Origin: Amycolatopsis antarctica
GTDB lineage: Bacteria > Actinomycetota > Actinomycetes > Mycobacteriales > Pseudonocardiaceae
Assembly: GCF_002262875.1 (NCBI RefSeq)
Contig: NZ_NKYE01000001.1
Span: 62,001-126,000 of the forward strand
Length of the DNA stretch: 64,000 nt
Direction: 5' to 3'
This document shows, piece after piece, positions 17,973-25,840 of the stretch. The notes below the pieces were generated by a model. The model was not told where the DNA came from. It saw nothing but the letters and a program-made list of their open reading frames with translations, and searched no databases. The translations under genes and the position numbers were made by a program. Numbering within the stretch: position 1 is the stretch's first letter; the number at the start of each line of letters is the position of its first letter.

Positions 17973-18773
17973 GTGAGCGGGGAGCCGATTCCCGTCGGCC
18001 TTTCGACGGCATCGGTCTGGCCGCTGCGTGCGGACGCGGGATTCGAACTCGCCGCCGAGGTGGGCTACGACGGCGTCGAGGTGATGGTCTGGGCGGACTC
18101 GCTCAGCCAGGACGTCGGCGCGCTGCGCAGGTTCTCCCGCGACACCGGTATGCCGGTGCTCTCCATCCACTCGCCCTCGCTGCTGATCACCCAGCGGATC
18201 TGGTCACCGGACCCGGAGACCCGGCTGCGGCGCACCGTGGACGCCGCGTACGACCTGGGGGCCCGGACGGTCGTGGTGCACCCGCCGTTCCGCTGGCAGC
18301 TCCGCTACGGGGCCGGATTCCGTGAGCTGGTCGCCGAGCTGGAGGCGGAGAGCGGGGTCGAGGTGGCGGTGGAGAACATGTTCAAGGTCCGGCCACCGGT
18401 CGGTGATCCGGAGCGCCGCGTCTCCGCGTTCGGCCCCTCCATCGATCCCACCGACGTCGGCTACCGGCACTACACCCTGGATCTCTCACACACCGCCGCC
18501 GCCCGGATGGACGCGCTGGCGCTGGCCGAGCGGATGGGTGACGGGCTCGGCCACGTCCATCTCGCCGACGGCACCGGCATCCCGAAGGACGAGCACCTCG
18601 TCCCCGGCCGGGGCGGGCAACCCTGTGCCGAGCTGCTGATGTGGCTGGCGAACACGGGCTTCGAAGGCCAGATCGTGCTGGAGATCAACACTCGCCGGGT
18701 CGTCTCGCAGGCACAGCGGGTGAAGGACCTGGCAGAGGCGCTGCTGTTCGCCAAGCTGCATCTCGGACAGTGA
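17973..18773 (+). CDS. Sugar phosphate isomerase/epimerase family protein
   Basis: A 266-residue TIM-barrel protein of the AP endonuclease 2 / xylose isomerase-like superfamily, counterpart of Rv0498. Metal-binding residues are suggested by VVHPPFRWQ, VEVAVENMF, HYTLDLSHT, HVHLADG and VLEINTR near barrel strand ends. It starts four bases after the stop of the proline-rich membrane gene, so the two are probably one transcript. The substrate is unknown. Confidence 0.85.
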   Translation: MSGEPIPVGLSTASVWPLRADAGFELAAEVGYDGVEVMVWADSLSQDVGALRRFSRDTGMPVLSIHSPSLLITQRIWSPDPETRLRRTVDAAYDLGARTVVVHPPFRWQLRYGAGFRELVAELEAESGVEVAVENMFKVRPPVGDPERRVSAFGPSIDPTDVGYRHYTLDLSHTAAARMDALALAERMGDGLGHVHLADGTGIPKDEHLVPGRGGQPCAELLMWLANTGFEGQIVLEINTRRVVSQAQRVKDLAEALLFAKLHLGQ

Positions 18774-18860
18774 GCCCTTCCCGGCTTTCAAGATCGACTT
18801 CTCGGGCGGTACGAGTGCCCACGGCGGTTTTTCCCTTGTCTGCCACGTAGAGTTGCCCGG

Positions 18861-19787
18861 GTGAACCCGCTGCGCCCGTTGATCCTCGCCGCCGCAGGCA
18901 ACGACACGATCCGCCAGGCCGTGGCCACACTGCCCGGCGGACGCACGCTCGTGTCGCGCTTCGTCGCCGGGGAGACCACCGCCGACGCCGTGCGCACCGT
19001 CCGGGAACTCGCCGGCGACGGGCTGCACGCCACCCTCGACTACCTCGGGGAGGACACCCACGACAAGGACCAGGCCGAGGTCACCGTGCTGGCCTATCTG
19101 GAACTGCTCGACGCGCTGCACGGCGCCGGCTTGTCCGATCGGGCAGAGGTGAGCGTCAAGCTGTCCGCCGTCGGGCAGCTCCTGTCGGACCGGCTCGCGC
19201 TGGACAACGCCTGGCGTATCTGCGCCGCGGCCGAGCAGTGCGGCACCACGCTGACGCTGGACATGGAGGACCACCGCACCACCACCGGCACCCTGGACGT
19301 GCTGGAGGAACTGCGGCACACCTGGCCGTCCGCGGGTGCCGTGCTGCAGTCCTACCTGCACCGCACCGAACGGGACGCGCGGAAGCTGGCCACCGCCGGC
19401 TCGCGCGTCCGGCTCTGCAAGGGTGCGTACGCGGAGCCGGCCGAGGTCGCCTTCGGAGACGGTCACGACGTCGACCTCTCCTACGTGCGCTGCGCGAACG
19501 CCCTGCTGGAGGGCGGTGCGTACCCGATGTTCGCCACCCACGACCCCCGGCTCGTCGAACTCGTCGGCGAGCGGGCGCGCTGGTACGGCAGGCAGCCGGG
19601 CGAGTTCGAGTACCAGATGCTGTACGGGATCCGCCCGGACGAGCAGCGCAGGCTGGCCGAGGCCGGGCACGTGGTCCGCGTCTACGTGCCCTACGGCGAA
19701 CAGTGGTACGGCTATCTGATGCGCAGGCTCGCCGAACGCCCCGCGAACACCGCGTTCTTCCTGCACGCACTGGTCAGTCGTTCGTGA
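18861..19787 (+). CDS. Proline dehydrogenase (monofunctional PutA-type)
   Basis: A 308-residue FAD-dependent (beta-alpha)8-barrel enzyme oxidising L-proline to pyrroline-5-carboxylate. Family features are VKLSAVGQLL, LDMEDHRTT, VRLCKGAYAEPAEV, FATHDPRL, EYQMLYGIRPDEQRR and the C-terminal YVPYGEQWYGYLMRRLAERPAN. Length fits monofunctional PRODH. It lies 0.85 kb upstream of proC, the opposite (biosynthetic) half of the proline cycle. The next gene overlaps by 4 bp (GTGA). Confidence 0.92.
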   Translation: MNPLRPLILAAAGNDTIRQAVATLPGGRTLVSRFVAGETTADAVRTVRELAGDGLHATLDYLGEDTHDKDQAEVTVLAYLELLDALHGAGLSDRAEVSVKLSAVGQLLSDRLALDNAWRICAAAEQCGTTLTLDMEDHRTTTGTLDVLEELRHTWPSAGAVLQSYLHRTERDARKLATAGSRVRLCKGAYAEPAEVAFGDGHDVDLSYVRCANALLEGGAYPMFATHDPRLVELVGERARWYGRQPGEFEYQMLYGIRPDEQRRLAEAGHVVRVYVPYGEQWYGYLMRRLAERPANTAFFLHALVSRS

Positions 19788-20605
19788 GCTCCGCAGCGGA
19801 CGCCGTGCCCTTCGCCGCCGCCTGTGTGGCCCGATCGCTGGGGGACGGCACCTTCATCGCCGACCTGCGACCCGAATGGTCGATCGGGAACCATCCGCAC
19901 GGCGGATTCCTGATGTCGCTGATGGCGAAGGCGGCGACCACCCTGCTCGCCGAACGTGGTGACCCGCCCGCCGACCCGATGGTCGTCAGTGCCGACTTCC
20001 TCCGCCCGCCCGCGATCGGGCCGGTGCTGCTGCGCGTCGACGTGCGCAAGCTCGGCCGCCGCGCCACCGTGCTGGGCGTGGTGCTGGAGCAGCGGGGGCG
20101 CAGTTGCGTCGAGGCGAGGGTCACCGTCGGCCGGTTGCCGATCCGCAAGCCGACCTGGACCGACGTCGCCGCGCAGCCGGTCGAGCCGCCGGCGGGCGCG
20201 GTGCAGCTCACCGGGGACACCGCCGAGGGCGTGTTCAACATCGCCAGGGGCTGCGACGTGCGGATCGATCCGGGCACGGCCGGCTACCTGGCCGGGCGGG
20301 TGGGCGACCCGCCGCGGATGCACCTGTGGGTCCGCCCGCGCGAGGGCGCGCCGGACCCGTTCTTCGCGCTGTTCGCCGGGGACGTCAACCCGCCGGTCGT
20401 CTTCAACACCGGCCGTACCGGCTGGGCGCCTACCGTGCAGCTCACCGCGCTGTTACGGACGCATCCCGCGCCGGGCTGGCTGCGCGTGCAGGTGGACTGC
20501 CGGTCCTTGCAGGAACCCTGGTTCGACTCCGACGCCACGGTCGTGGACGCCACCGGGCGGGTGGTCTGCCAGGCGCGTCAGCTCGCCCTGGCACCGGCGT
20601 CCTGA
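19784..20605 (+). CDS. Double-hotdog acyl-CoA thioesterase family protein
   Basis: A 273-residue TesB-like protein made of two hotdog repeats. WSIGNHPHGGFLMSLMAKAA in the first half corresponds to the acyl-CoA binding helix, and the second half contains FNTGRTGWAPTVQLTALLRT and WFDSDATVVDATGRVV. It would hydrolyse or bind acyl-CoA in the cytosol; no specific substrate can be named. The GTG at 19784 overlaps the proline dehydrogenase stop. proC follows 23 bp after its stop. Confidence 0.82.
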   Translation: MSSAADAVPFAAACVARSLGDGTFIADLRPEWSIGNHPHGGFLMSLMAKAATTLLAERGDPPADPMVVSADFLRPPAIGPVLLRVDVRKLGRRATVLGVVLEQRGRSCVEARVTVGRLPIRKPTWTDVAAQPVEPPAGAVQLTGDTAEGVFNIARGCDVRIDPGTAGYLAGRVGDPPRMHLWVRPREGAPDPFFALFAGDVNPPVVFNTGRTGWAPTVQLTALLRTHPAPGWLRVQVDCRSLQEPWFDSDATVVDATGRVVCQARQLALAPAS

Positions 20606-20628
20606 GTGCGAATGGCAGGCTGGCGGCC

Positions 20629-21447
20629 ATGACCACGATCGCGGTACTGGGAGCGGGAAAGATCGGCGAGGCTCTGCTGTCGGGGCTGCTCAGCGGTGGC
20701 AGGCGGCCGGACGAGCTGCTGTTCACCGAGCGTGCCCCGGAACGTTCGGCGGAGCTGACGAAGCGCTACGGCATCTCGGCCGTCACGGTGGCGCAGGCGG
20801 CCGAGCGGGCGGACGTGCTCGTGGTGGCGGTCAAACCGCAGGACATCGGGCCGGTGCTGGACGATCTGGCCCCGCTGCTGCACGAGGGCAAGCTGATCGT
20901 CTCGCTGTGCGCGGGCCTGCCCACCTCGCTGTACGAGAGCAGGCTGCCCGAGGGCACTCCGGTAGTCAGGGTCATGCCGAACACGCCGATGGTCGTCGGC
21001 GAGGCGATGAGCGCGATCTCCCCTGGCCGGAACGCGACCTCGGCGCATCTGGCACTGGTGGAGGAGCTGCTCGCCTGCGTCGGCACGGTCGTCAAGGTGC
21101 CGGAGTCGCAGCAGGACGCCGTCACCGCGCTGTCCGGTTCCGGGCCCGCGTACTTCTTCTACCTGGTCGAGGCGATGATCGACGCGGGCATTCTGCTGGG
21201 GCTGCCGCGGAACGTCTCGGAGAAGCTGATCGTCCAGTCCGCCGTCGGGGCGGCGAAGATGCTCGCCGAGACCGGGGAGCACCCGGTCACCCTGCGCGAG
21301 GCGGTGACCTCCCCGGCCGGTACCACGATCAACGCGATCCGGGAGCTGGAGAACCACGGCGTCCGGGCGGCGTTGCTCGCTGCCATCGAGGCGGCACGAG
21401 ACCGATCCGTCGAACTCGGCAGGGCGCACGAGGACAGGCCCTCCTGA
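20629..21447 (+). CDS. proC: Pyrroline-5-carboxylate reductase
   Basis: A 272-residue enzyme catalysing the last step of proline synthesis (P5C to proline with NAD(P)H). The Rossmann motif VLGAGKIGEALLSGLL is followed by VVAVKPQDI and MPNTPMVVGEAM. The C-terminal dimerisation signature includes ALSGSGPAYFFYLVEAMIDAG and REAVTSPAGTTINAIRELE. The ATG at 20629 is the family start. Its stop is followed within 14 bp by an array of 22-bp tandem repeats. Confidence 0.95.
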   Translation: MTTIAVLGAGKIGEALLSGLLSGGRRPDELLFTERAPERSAELTKRYGISAVTVAQAAERADVLVVAVKPQDIGPVLDDLAPLLHEGKLIVSLCAGLPTSLYESRLPEGTPVVRVMPNTPMVVGEAMSAISPGRNATSAHLALVEELLACVGTVVKVPESQQDAVTALSGSGPAYFFYLVEAMIDAGILLGLPRNVSEKLIVQSAVGAAKMLAETGEHPVTLREAVTSPAGTTINAIRELENHGVRAALLAAIEAARDRSVELGRAHEDRPS

Positions 21448-21460
21448 CGCCCTGGCCCAG

Positions 21461-21598
21461 CACGCCGTGTCGCGCGCCCTGACATGCCGTGTCGGGCGGT
21501 GTGGCACGCCGTGTCGGGCGTCTCAGCACCCCGTGTCGGGCGGTGCAGCAGGCCGTGTCGGGCGGTGCGGCAGGTCGTGTCGGGCGGTGCGACCGAGG
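21461..21598. repeat. 22-bp tandem repeat array R1
   Basis: Six units begin at 21467, 21489, 21511, 21533, 21555 and 21577, an exact 22-bp period. Each reads GTGTCG-S-GCG, then four or five variable bases, then GGCA or AGCA and four bases ending in C. The last unit decays after its first half. Half of the unit junctions form the dyad CACNNNGTG. Because 22 is not a multiple of three, this is not a coding repeat. The remaining bases to 21808 hold no recognised gene. Confidence 0.9.
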
Positions 21599-21808
21599 GG
21601 CAGGGACCCGCAACCTCGGCGAATGCCGCGAAACGTCACCCGAATGCTGTTCGTCGATGGTGATGAAGTCGCTGGGAGGGCCTAATCTCGGCTCCAGGCG
21701 TCGCATTGGCCCCATGTGTCCCGCTACGCTCTCCAGAAGCACGTGCGTGTCGGTACCGCCGGTGGGGAAGCCGCGCGGCGCGACACGTGTCGAAGGACAC
21801 GGTGAACT

Positions 21809-22036
21809 ATGCCGCCGAAGAAGAAAGATGCCTCGCCTGGCAGTGGCAACACGGTCGGGCAGGTTCAGTTCCTGACGGTCGCCGAGGTGGCCGCGTTGAT
21901 GCGGGTCTCCAAGATGACCGTCTATCGCCTGGTGCACTCGGGTGAACTGCCGGCCGTACGCGTCGGCAAGTCGTTCCGGGTGCCCGAAAAGGCCGTTCAC
22001 GCGTATCTGGAGGGCGCCTACTTCGACGTCGGTTGA
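21809..22036 (+). CDS. Helix-turn-helix DNA-binding protein (excisionase/MerR-like)
   Basis: A 75-residue protein consisting of a Lys/Ser-rich tail and one winged-helix domain of the excisionase (HTH_17) type: FLTVAEVAALMRVSKMTVYRLVHSGELPAVRVGKS and FRVPEKAVHAYL. It is the counterpart of Rv0500A next to proC. Despite the family name there is no phage or integrase nearby, so it is probably a chromosomal regulator. The target is unknown. An array of 22-bp repeats ends 210 bp upstream. Confidence 0.88.
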   Translation: MPPKKKDASPGSGNTVGQVQFLTVAEVAALMRVSKMTVYRLVHSGELPAVRVGKSFRVPEKAVHAYLEGAYFDVG

Positions 22037-22151
22037 CACGACGCCGCGAAGATCGTCGGCTCCCGTGCCGCTCCGGCGGCGGGGGCGTCGGACCAGCGCC
22101 AGACCGGCGCGGGTAACCTGACACGTCGATCGTGGCAGTTGCGCTCCACTC

Positions 22152-22183
22152 CGTTGGTTGTGCGCTTGGCCGCGCGACCAACG
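22152..22183 (+). promoter_or_regulatory. Leader hairpin before ribosomal protein bS22
   Basis: CGTTGGT (22152-22158) pairs with ACCAACG (22177-22183), with an inner GCGC/GCGC stem. It ends nine bases before the AAGGAG ribosome binding site (22193-22198) of the bS22 gene. It could be a leader structure for feedback by a ribosomal protein or a processing site. Only pairing potential is seen. Confidence 0.35.
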
Positions 22184-22203
22184 TCTGACCTTAAGGAGCA
22201 CCC

Positions 22204-22305
22204 GTGGGCTCAGTGATCAAGAAGCGCCGCAAGCGCATGTCGAAGAAGAAGCACCGCAAGTTGCTGCGCCGCACGCGGGTGCAGCGTCGTAAGGCCGGCA
22301 AGTAG
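22204..22305 (+). CDS. 30S ribosomal protein bS22 (AURKAIP1/COX24 family)
   Basis: A 33-residue, extremely basic protein ([19 protein letters not shown] at its start, then [14 protein letters not shown]). It matches the actinobacterial bS22 protein seen near the decoding centre in mycobacterial ribosome structures. GTG start after a strong AAGGAG site. A terminator follows 25 bp after the stop. Genes this short are easily overlooked; the conserved position after proC and the HTH gene (as Rv0500B) supports it. Confidence 0.93.
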   Translation: MGSVIKKRRKRMSKKKHRKLLRRTRVQRRKAGK

Positions 22306-22330
22306 TCCGGTAGCGGTACAGGTTCGGCTC

Positions 22331-22359
22331 GCGGCCCGTCCAGTTTCTGGGCGGGCCGC
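22331..22359 (+). terminator. Intrinsic-type hairpin after bS22
   Basis: GCGGCCCGTCCAG, a TTT loop and CTGGGCGGGCCGC form a 13-bp stem with one G-T wobble. There is no U-run, as is usual for actinomycete terminators. It separates bS22 from the epimerase gene 214 bp downstream; the interval between shows no gene. Confidence 0.8.
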
Positions 22360-22572
22360 CGCCGTTCGGGTGACAAGTCCGTTAGAACGGCATGACCTGG
22401 GTTAACAGCTCGTTAGGCGGCGGTCGGCCAGCGCCGTCCCGGGGTAACATTCCGGGCAGCGATGCGATGCATCACCGGAAGAGCGATACCTGCCTGAGCC
22501 CGTTCGAGCGCTCGGCGCCGAGGCGCGGGCAGCGGTATCGAACGTGAATCCCATCCTCGAGCAGGGGGCAGT

Positions 22573-23622
22573 ATGCCGTCCAACATCGTGCTCGTCACTG
22601 GAGTAGGCGGTGAGCTCGGCGGCCGGTTGCTGGCCAGGCTCGGCAACAACTCCGACTTCGAGCGGGTGCTGGGAGTCGACACCACGCCGCCGCGCAAGGA
22701 GATCCTCCAGCGCATGGGGCGGGCGGAGTTCGTCCGCGTCGACATCAGGAATCCGTTGATCGCCAAGGTGATCAGCTCGGCGAACGTCGACACGGTCATC
22801 CACGCCTCCACCACCGCCCACCCGGCCGGTCCCGCGAAGCGCACGGCGATCAAGGAAGTCAACGTCATCGGCACCATGCGGCTGCTCGCCGCCTGCCAGC
22901 GTTCCCCGCTCGTGCGGAAACTGGTGGTGAAGTCCACGACGGCCGTCTACGGCGCCGGGTCCCGGGCTCCCGCCGTCTACACCGAGGACTCCGACATCAA
23001 CCCCGGATCCTCCAGCGGCTACGCCAAGGACGCCGTCGAGATGGAGGGCTACGTCCGCGGATTCTCCCGCAGGCGCCCCGACATCACGGTCACCATGGCG
23101 CGCTTCTCCAACCTGATCGGCCCCGAGGTCGACACGGTGCTGGCCCGCTACTTCTCGCTGCCCGTGGTGCCGACCGTGCTCGGCTACGACGCCCGCCTGC
23201 AACTCCTGCACTCCACGGACGCGCTCGCCGTCATGGAACGCGCCGCACTGCACGACCTGCCCGGGGTGTTCAACATCGGCGCCGACGGCGTGTTGACGCT
23301 GTCCCAGGCGATCCGCAGGGCGGGCCGGGTGGAGCTGCCGGTGCCGCGGTCCGCGGTGCCCTCGATGAGCAAGGTGCTGCGTGGCGCGCGCGTCGTCGAC
23401 TTCTCCGCCGACCAGGTACGGATGCTCAACTTCGGTCGCGTCGTGGACAACACGCGGCTCAAGCAGGACTTCGGCTACACGCCGCGCTGGAGTACCCGCG
23501 AGGCCTTCGACGACTACGTGCGCGGACGCGGTCTCCGCCCGGTCGTCGACGGCCACAGCGTCGCGGGTTTCGCCCGCAGGCTGGCCACCGCGGCGGTGAC
23601 CGGTCAGGCGGCGTCCCGATGA
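22573..23622 (+). CDS. NAD-dependent epimerase/dehydratase (extended SDR, Rv0501/GalE2-like)
   Basis: A 349-residue extended SDR. The N-terminal VTGVGGELGGRLLARL is the NAD-binding glycine motif, with VDIRNPLI and VIHASTTAHPAG also typical. The expected catalytic YxxxK is not intact: the Tyr in SSGYAKDAVEMEG has Lys at +2 instead of +4, so classic sugar-epimerase chemistry is doubtful. The C-terminal part contains GVFNIGADGVLTLSQA. The acyltransferase gene overlaps by 4 bp, suggesting a lipid-linked role, which is inference. Confidence 0.82.
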   Translation: MPSNIVLVTGVGGELGGRLLARLGNNSDFERVLGVDTTPPRKEILQRMGRAEFVRVDIRNPLIAKVISSANVDTVIHASTTAHPAGPAKRTAIKEVNVIGTMRLLAACQRSPLVRKLVVKSTTAVYGAGSRAPAVYTEDSDINPGSSSGYAKDAVEMEGYVRGFSRRRPDITVTMARFSNLIGPEVDTVLARYFSLPVVPTVLGYDARLQLLHSTDALAVMERAALHDLPGVFNIGADGVLTLSQAIRRAGRVELPVPRSAVPSMSKVLRGARVVDFSADQVRMLNFGRVVDNTRLKQDFGYTPRWSTREAFDDYVRGRGLRPVVDGHSVAGFARRLATAAVTGQAASR

Positions 23623-24683
23623 ACGAACCACGACGACAGGAAAGTGAGGCGGACACCGTGACGAGTTCCTCCGCGGCCCAGGTCATCCCGCTGCACGGCC
23701 CGCGACGGGATCGTTCCGAGCGTTCCCCGGTGACCGGGGAGGCCGTGACCGGGCAGACGGTGACCGAGGACGTCGCCCCGGAGGCCTCGGTCGTCGAGTT
23801 GCCGCGGGAGGAGCCCGTGCCGCCGGTGACCGCCGAGCGCGATCCGCTGCCCGAGGGCGTCGGCGCGGCGCTGAACTTCCTGCGCAACCGGCTCACCGGC
23901 GACTACGAGGTCGACGAGTTCGGTTTCGACGCGGAACTCACCGATACGCTGATCCTGCCGCCGCTGCGGTTGCTCTACGAGAAGTGGTTCCGCGTCAGCA
24001 CGTACGGCGTGGAGAACCTGCCCCTCGACGGCGGTGCGCTGCTGGTCTGCAACCACTCCGGCACCGTGCCGCTCGACTCGATCATGACGGCGATCGCGGT
24101 ACACGACGAGCACCCGCGCAACCGGCACCTGCGGATGCTCGGCGCGGACCTGGTCTTCCAGCTTCCGCTGGTCGGCTCGCTGGCCCGCAAGTCCGGCCAG
24201 ACCCTGGCCTGCAACCCGGACGCGGAGCGCCTGCTGTCCTCGGGCGAGCTCGTCGGCGTGTGGCCGGAGGGCTTCAAGGGGATCGGCAAGCCGTTCTCCT
24301 CGCGGTACAAGCTGCAGCGCTTCGGCCGGGGCGGGTTCGTCTCGGCGGCGCTGCGCGCGGGCGTGCCGATCATTCCCTGCTCGATCGTCGGCGCGGAGGA
24401 GATATACCCGAAGATCGCCGACATCAAGCCGCTCGCCCGGCTGCTCGGCCTGCCGTACTTCCCGGTGACGCCGTTCTTCCCGCTGCTCGGCCCGCTGGGC
24501 GGGATCCCGCTGCCGACGAAGTGGCACATCGAGTTCGGCGAGCCGATCGGCACCGACGACCTGGAGCCCGGCGCCGAGGACGACCCGATGCTGGTGTTCA
24601 ACCTGACCGACCAGGTGCGCGAGGCCGTGCAGCAGGGCCTGTACCGCAGGCTGTCCGCCCGCAACGGCATCTTCCGGAGCTGA
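23619..24683 (+). CDS. Lysophospholipid acyltransferase family protein (Rv0502-like)
   Basis: A 354-residue PlsC-type acyltransferase. About 90 disordered N-terminal residues precede the domain. The acyltransferase block is NHSGTVPLD, an H-x6-D variant of the usual H-x4-D, and VWPEGFKG replaces the usual FPEGTRS block. A hydrophobic segment and PFFPLLGPLGGIPLP suggest membrane association. It probably acylates a lipid acceptor at the inner membrane face. It is coupled to the upstream epimerase (ATGA overlap). Confidence 0.85.
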   Translation: MNEPRRQESEADTVTSSSAAQVIPLHGPRRDRSERSPVTGEAVTGQTVTEDVAPEASVVELPREEPVPPVTAERDPLPEGVGAALNFLRNRLTGDYEVDEFGFDAELTDTLILPPLRLLYEKWFRVSTYGVENLPLDGGALLVCNHSGTVPLDSIMTAIAVHDEHPRNRHLRMLGADLVFQLPLVGSLARKSGQTLACNPDAERLLSSGELVGVWPEGFKGIGKPFSSRYKLQRFGRGGFVSAALRAGVPIIPCSIVGAEEIYPKIADIKPLARLLGLPYFPVTPFFPLLGPLGGIPLPTKWHIEFGEPIGTDDLEPGAEDDPMLVFNLTDQVREAVQQGLYRRLSARNGIFRS

Positions 24684-24688
24684 GCTTC

Positions 24689-24711
24689 CCGGAGCCGGGG
24701 CTCGGCTCCGG
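24689..24711. terminator. Bidirectional terminator between convergent genes
   Basis: CCGGAGCC, a seven-base loop and GGCTCCGG form a perfect 8-bp stem between the acyltransferase stop (24683) and the stop of the convergent HAD phosphatase gene (24727). Confidence 0.75.
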
Positions 24712-24726
24712 CGGCGTTGCGGCGGT

Positions 24727-25788
24727 TCAGGCGGTGCGCTTGCGGTAGGCCATGCCCGCCGCCACCGCTCCGGCCACCGCGCCCGCGCCCAGCACCGAGG
24801 GCACGCCGATCTTCGCCGCCTTGCGTCCCGTGCGGAAGTCGCGGATCTCCCACTGCCGTGCGCGTGCCGTGTCGCGCAGGGCAGTATCCGGGTTGACGGC
24901 CACCGCGGTGCCGACCACCGACAGCATCGGCACGTCGTTGTGCGAGTCGGAGTACGCCGTGCAGCGCCGCAGGTTCAGGCCCTCACGCGCCGCCAGCGCC
25001 CGCACGGCGTGCGCCTTGGCCCTGCCGTGCAACAGATCGCCGACCAGCCGTCCGGTGTAGGCGCCGTCCTCGCTCTCCACCACGGTGCCGAGTGCGCCGG
25101 TGAGGCCGAGCCGCCGGGCGATGATGGCGGCCAGTTCGACCGGTGTGGCGGTGACCAGCCAGACGCGCTGGCCGGCGTCCAGGTGCATCTGGGCGAGCGC
25201 CTGCGTGCCGGACCAGATCTTGTCGGCCATCAGCTCGTCGTAGATCTCCTCGCCGATGGCAACCATCTCCTCGACGGTGCGCCCGGCGACGAACGACAGA
25301 CCCTGTTCCCGGCTGGCCTTGACGTCCTCGGAGTTCTCCCGGCCGCCGACCCGGAACTTGAACTGCTGCCAGGCGAATCCGGCCAGATCGGAGGTGGAGA
25401 AGAACTTGCGCGCCGCGAGCCCTCGGGCGAAGTGGAAGATCGACGCGCCCATCATCATCGTGTTGTCCACGTCGAAGAAGGCGGCAGCGGTGAGATCCGG
25501 CGGAGCGGTGGGCGGCGTACCGGGAGGGCCGTCCTCACCCTCGGCCATCGCGCCGAGTCCGGCGTCGGCGAGTTCCTGCGCCGTGGCCGCCTCCATGGCC
25601 ACGGCCGCGTCGGCCGAGGCCTCGCCCGCCAGCGCGGCGCGACGTTCCAGTTCCCGGCCCTTAGCCCTGCCACCCCACCGCGACACGCACACCGCCTCCA
25701 GGCTCGACTCCACCGCGTGGACCCGGTCGGGCCGGGCCCCGGGCACAGCGTATCGAGAGCGGCCCGGCGACGTGTGAGTGCTCACCAT
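24727..25788 (-). CDS. HAD-IB family phosphatase (SerB1-like)
   Basis: A 353-residue protein with an HAD hydrolase domain from about residue 100. Motif I is [11 protein letters not shown] (DxDxT), a Thr motif is in WLVTATPVE, and motif III is [12 protein letters not shown]. It resembles phosphoserine phosphatase-like HAD-IB enzymes such as Rv0505c. The first about 95 residues are variable, and a hydrophobic, Ala/Gly-rich C-terminal helix ends in YRKRTA, suggesting membrane anchoring. The start (ATG at 25788 or GTG at 25785) is uncertain. The substrate is not assigned. Confidence 0.85.
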   Translation of the reverse strand: MVSTHTSPGRSRYAVPGARPDRVHAVESSLEAVCVSRWGGRAKGRELERRAALAGEASADAAVAMEAATAQELADAGLGAMAEGEDGPPGTPPTAPPDLTAAAFFDVDNTMMMGASIFHFARGLAARKFFSTSDLAGFAWQQFKFRVGGRENSEDVKASREQGLSFVAGRTVEEMVAIGEEIYDELMADKIWSGTQALAQMHLDAGQRVWLVTATPVELAAIIARRLGLTGALGTVVESEDGAYTGRLVGDLLHGRAKAHAVRALAAREGLNLRRCTAYSDSHNDVPMLSVVGTAVAVNPDTALRDTARARQWEIRDFRTGRKAAKIGVPSVLGAGAVAGAVAAGMAYRKRTA

Positions 25789-25840
25789 GCGCCGTCGGAT
25801 CGTCACCCGCCGGACGCCTGGCGTCGAGGTGGGTAACCGC

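Noticed and set aside
21461..21598. CRISPR array
   Set aside because: The 22-bp units repeat almost entirely; the variable parts are only four to five bases, there are no unique spacers of about 30 bp, and no cas genes occur in the window.
21809..22036. Prophage or integrative element, suggested by the excisionase-like HTH protein
   Set aside because: There is no integrase, attachment site or phage gene nearby, and the gene is part of conserved actinobacterial synteny after proC.
22603..23622. Assignment of the epimerase as UDP-galactose 4-epimerase GalE
   Set aside because: The catalytic YxxxK pair is not intact and there is no galactose gene context, so only the superfamily is called.
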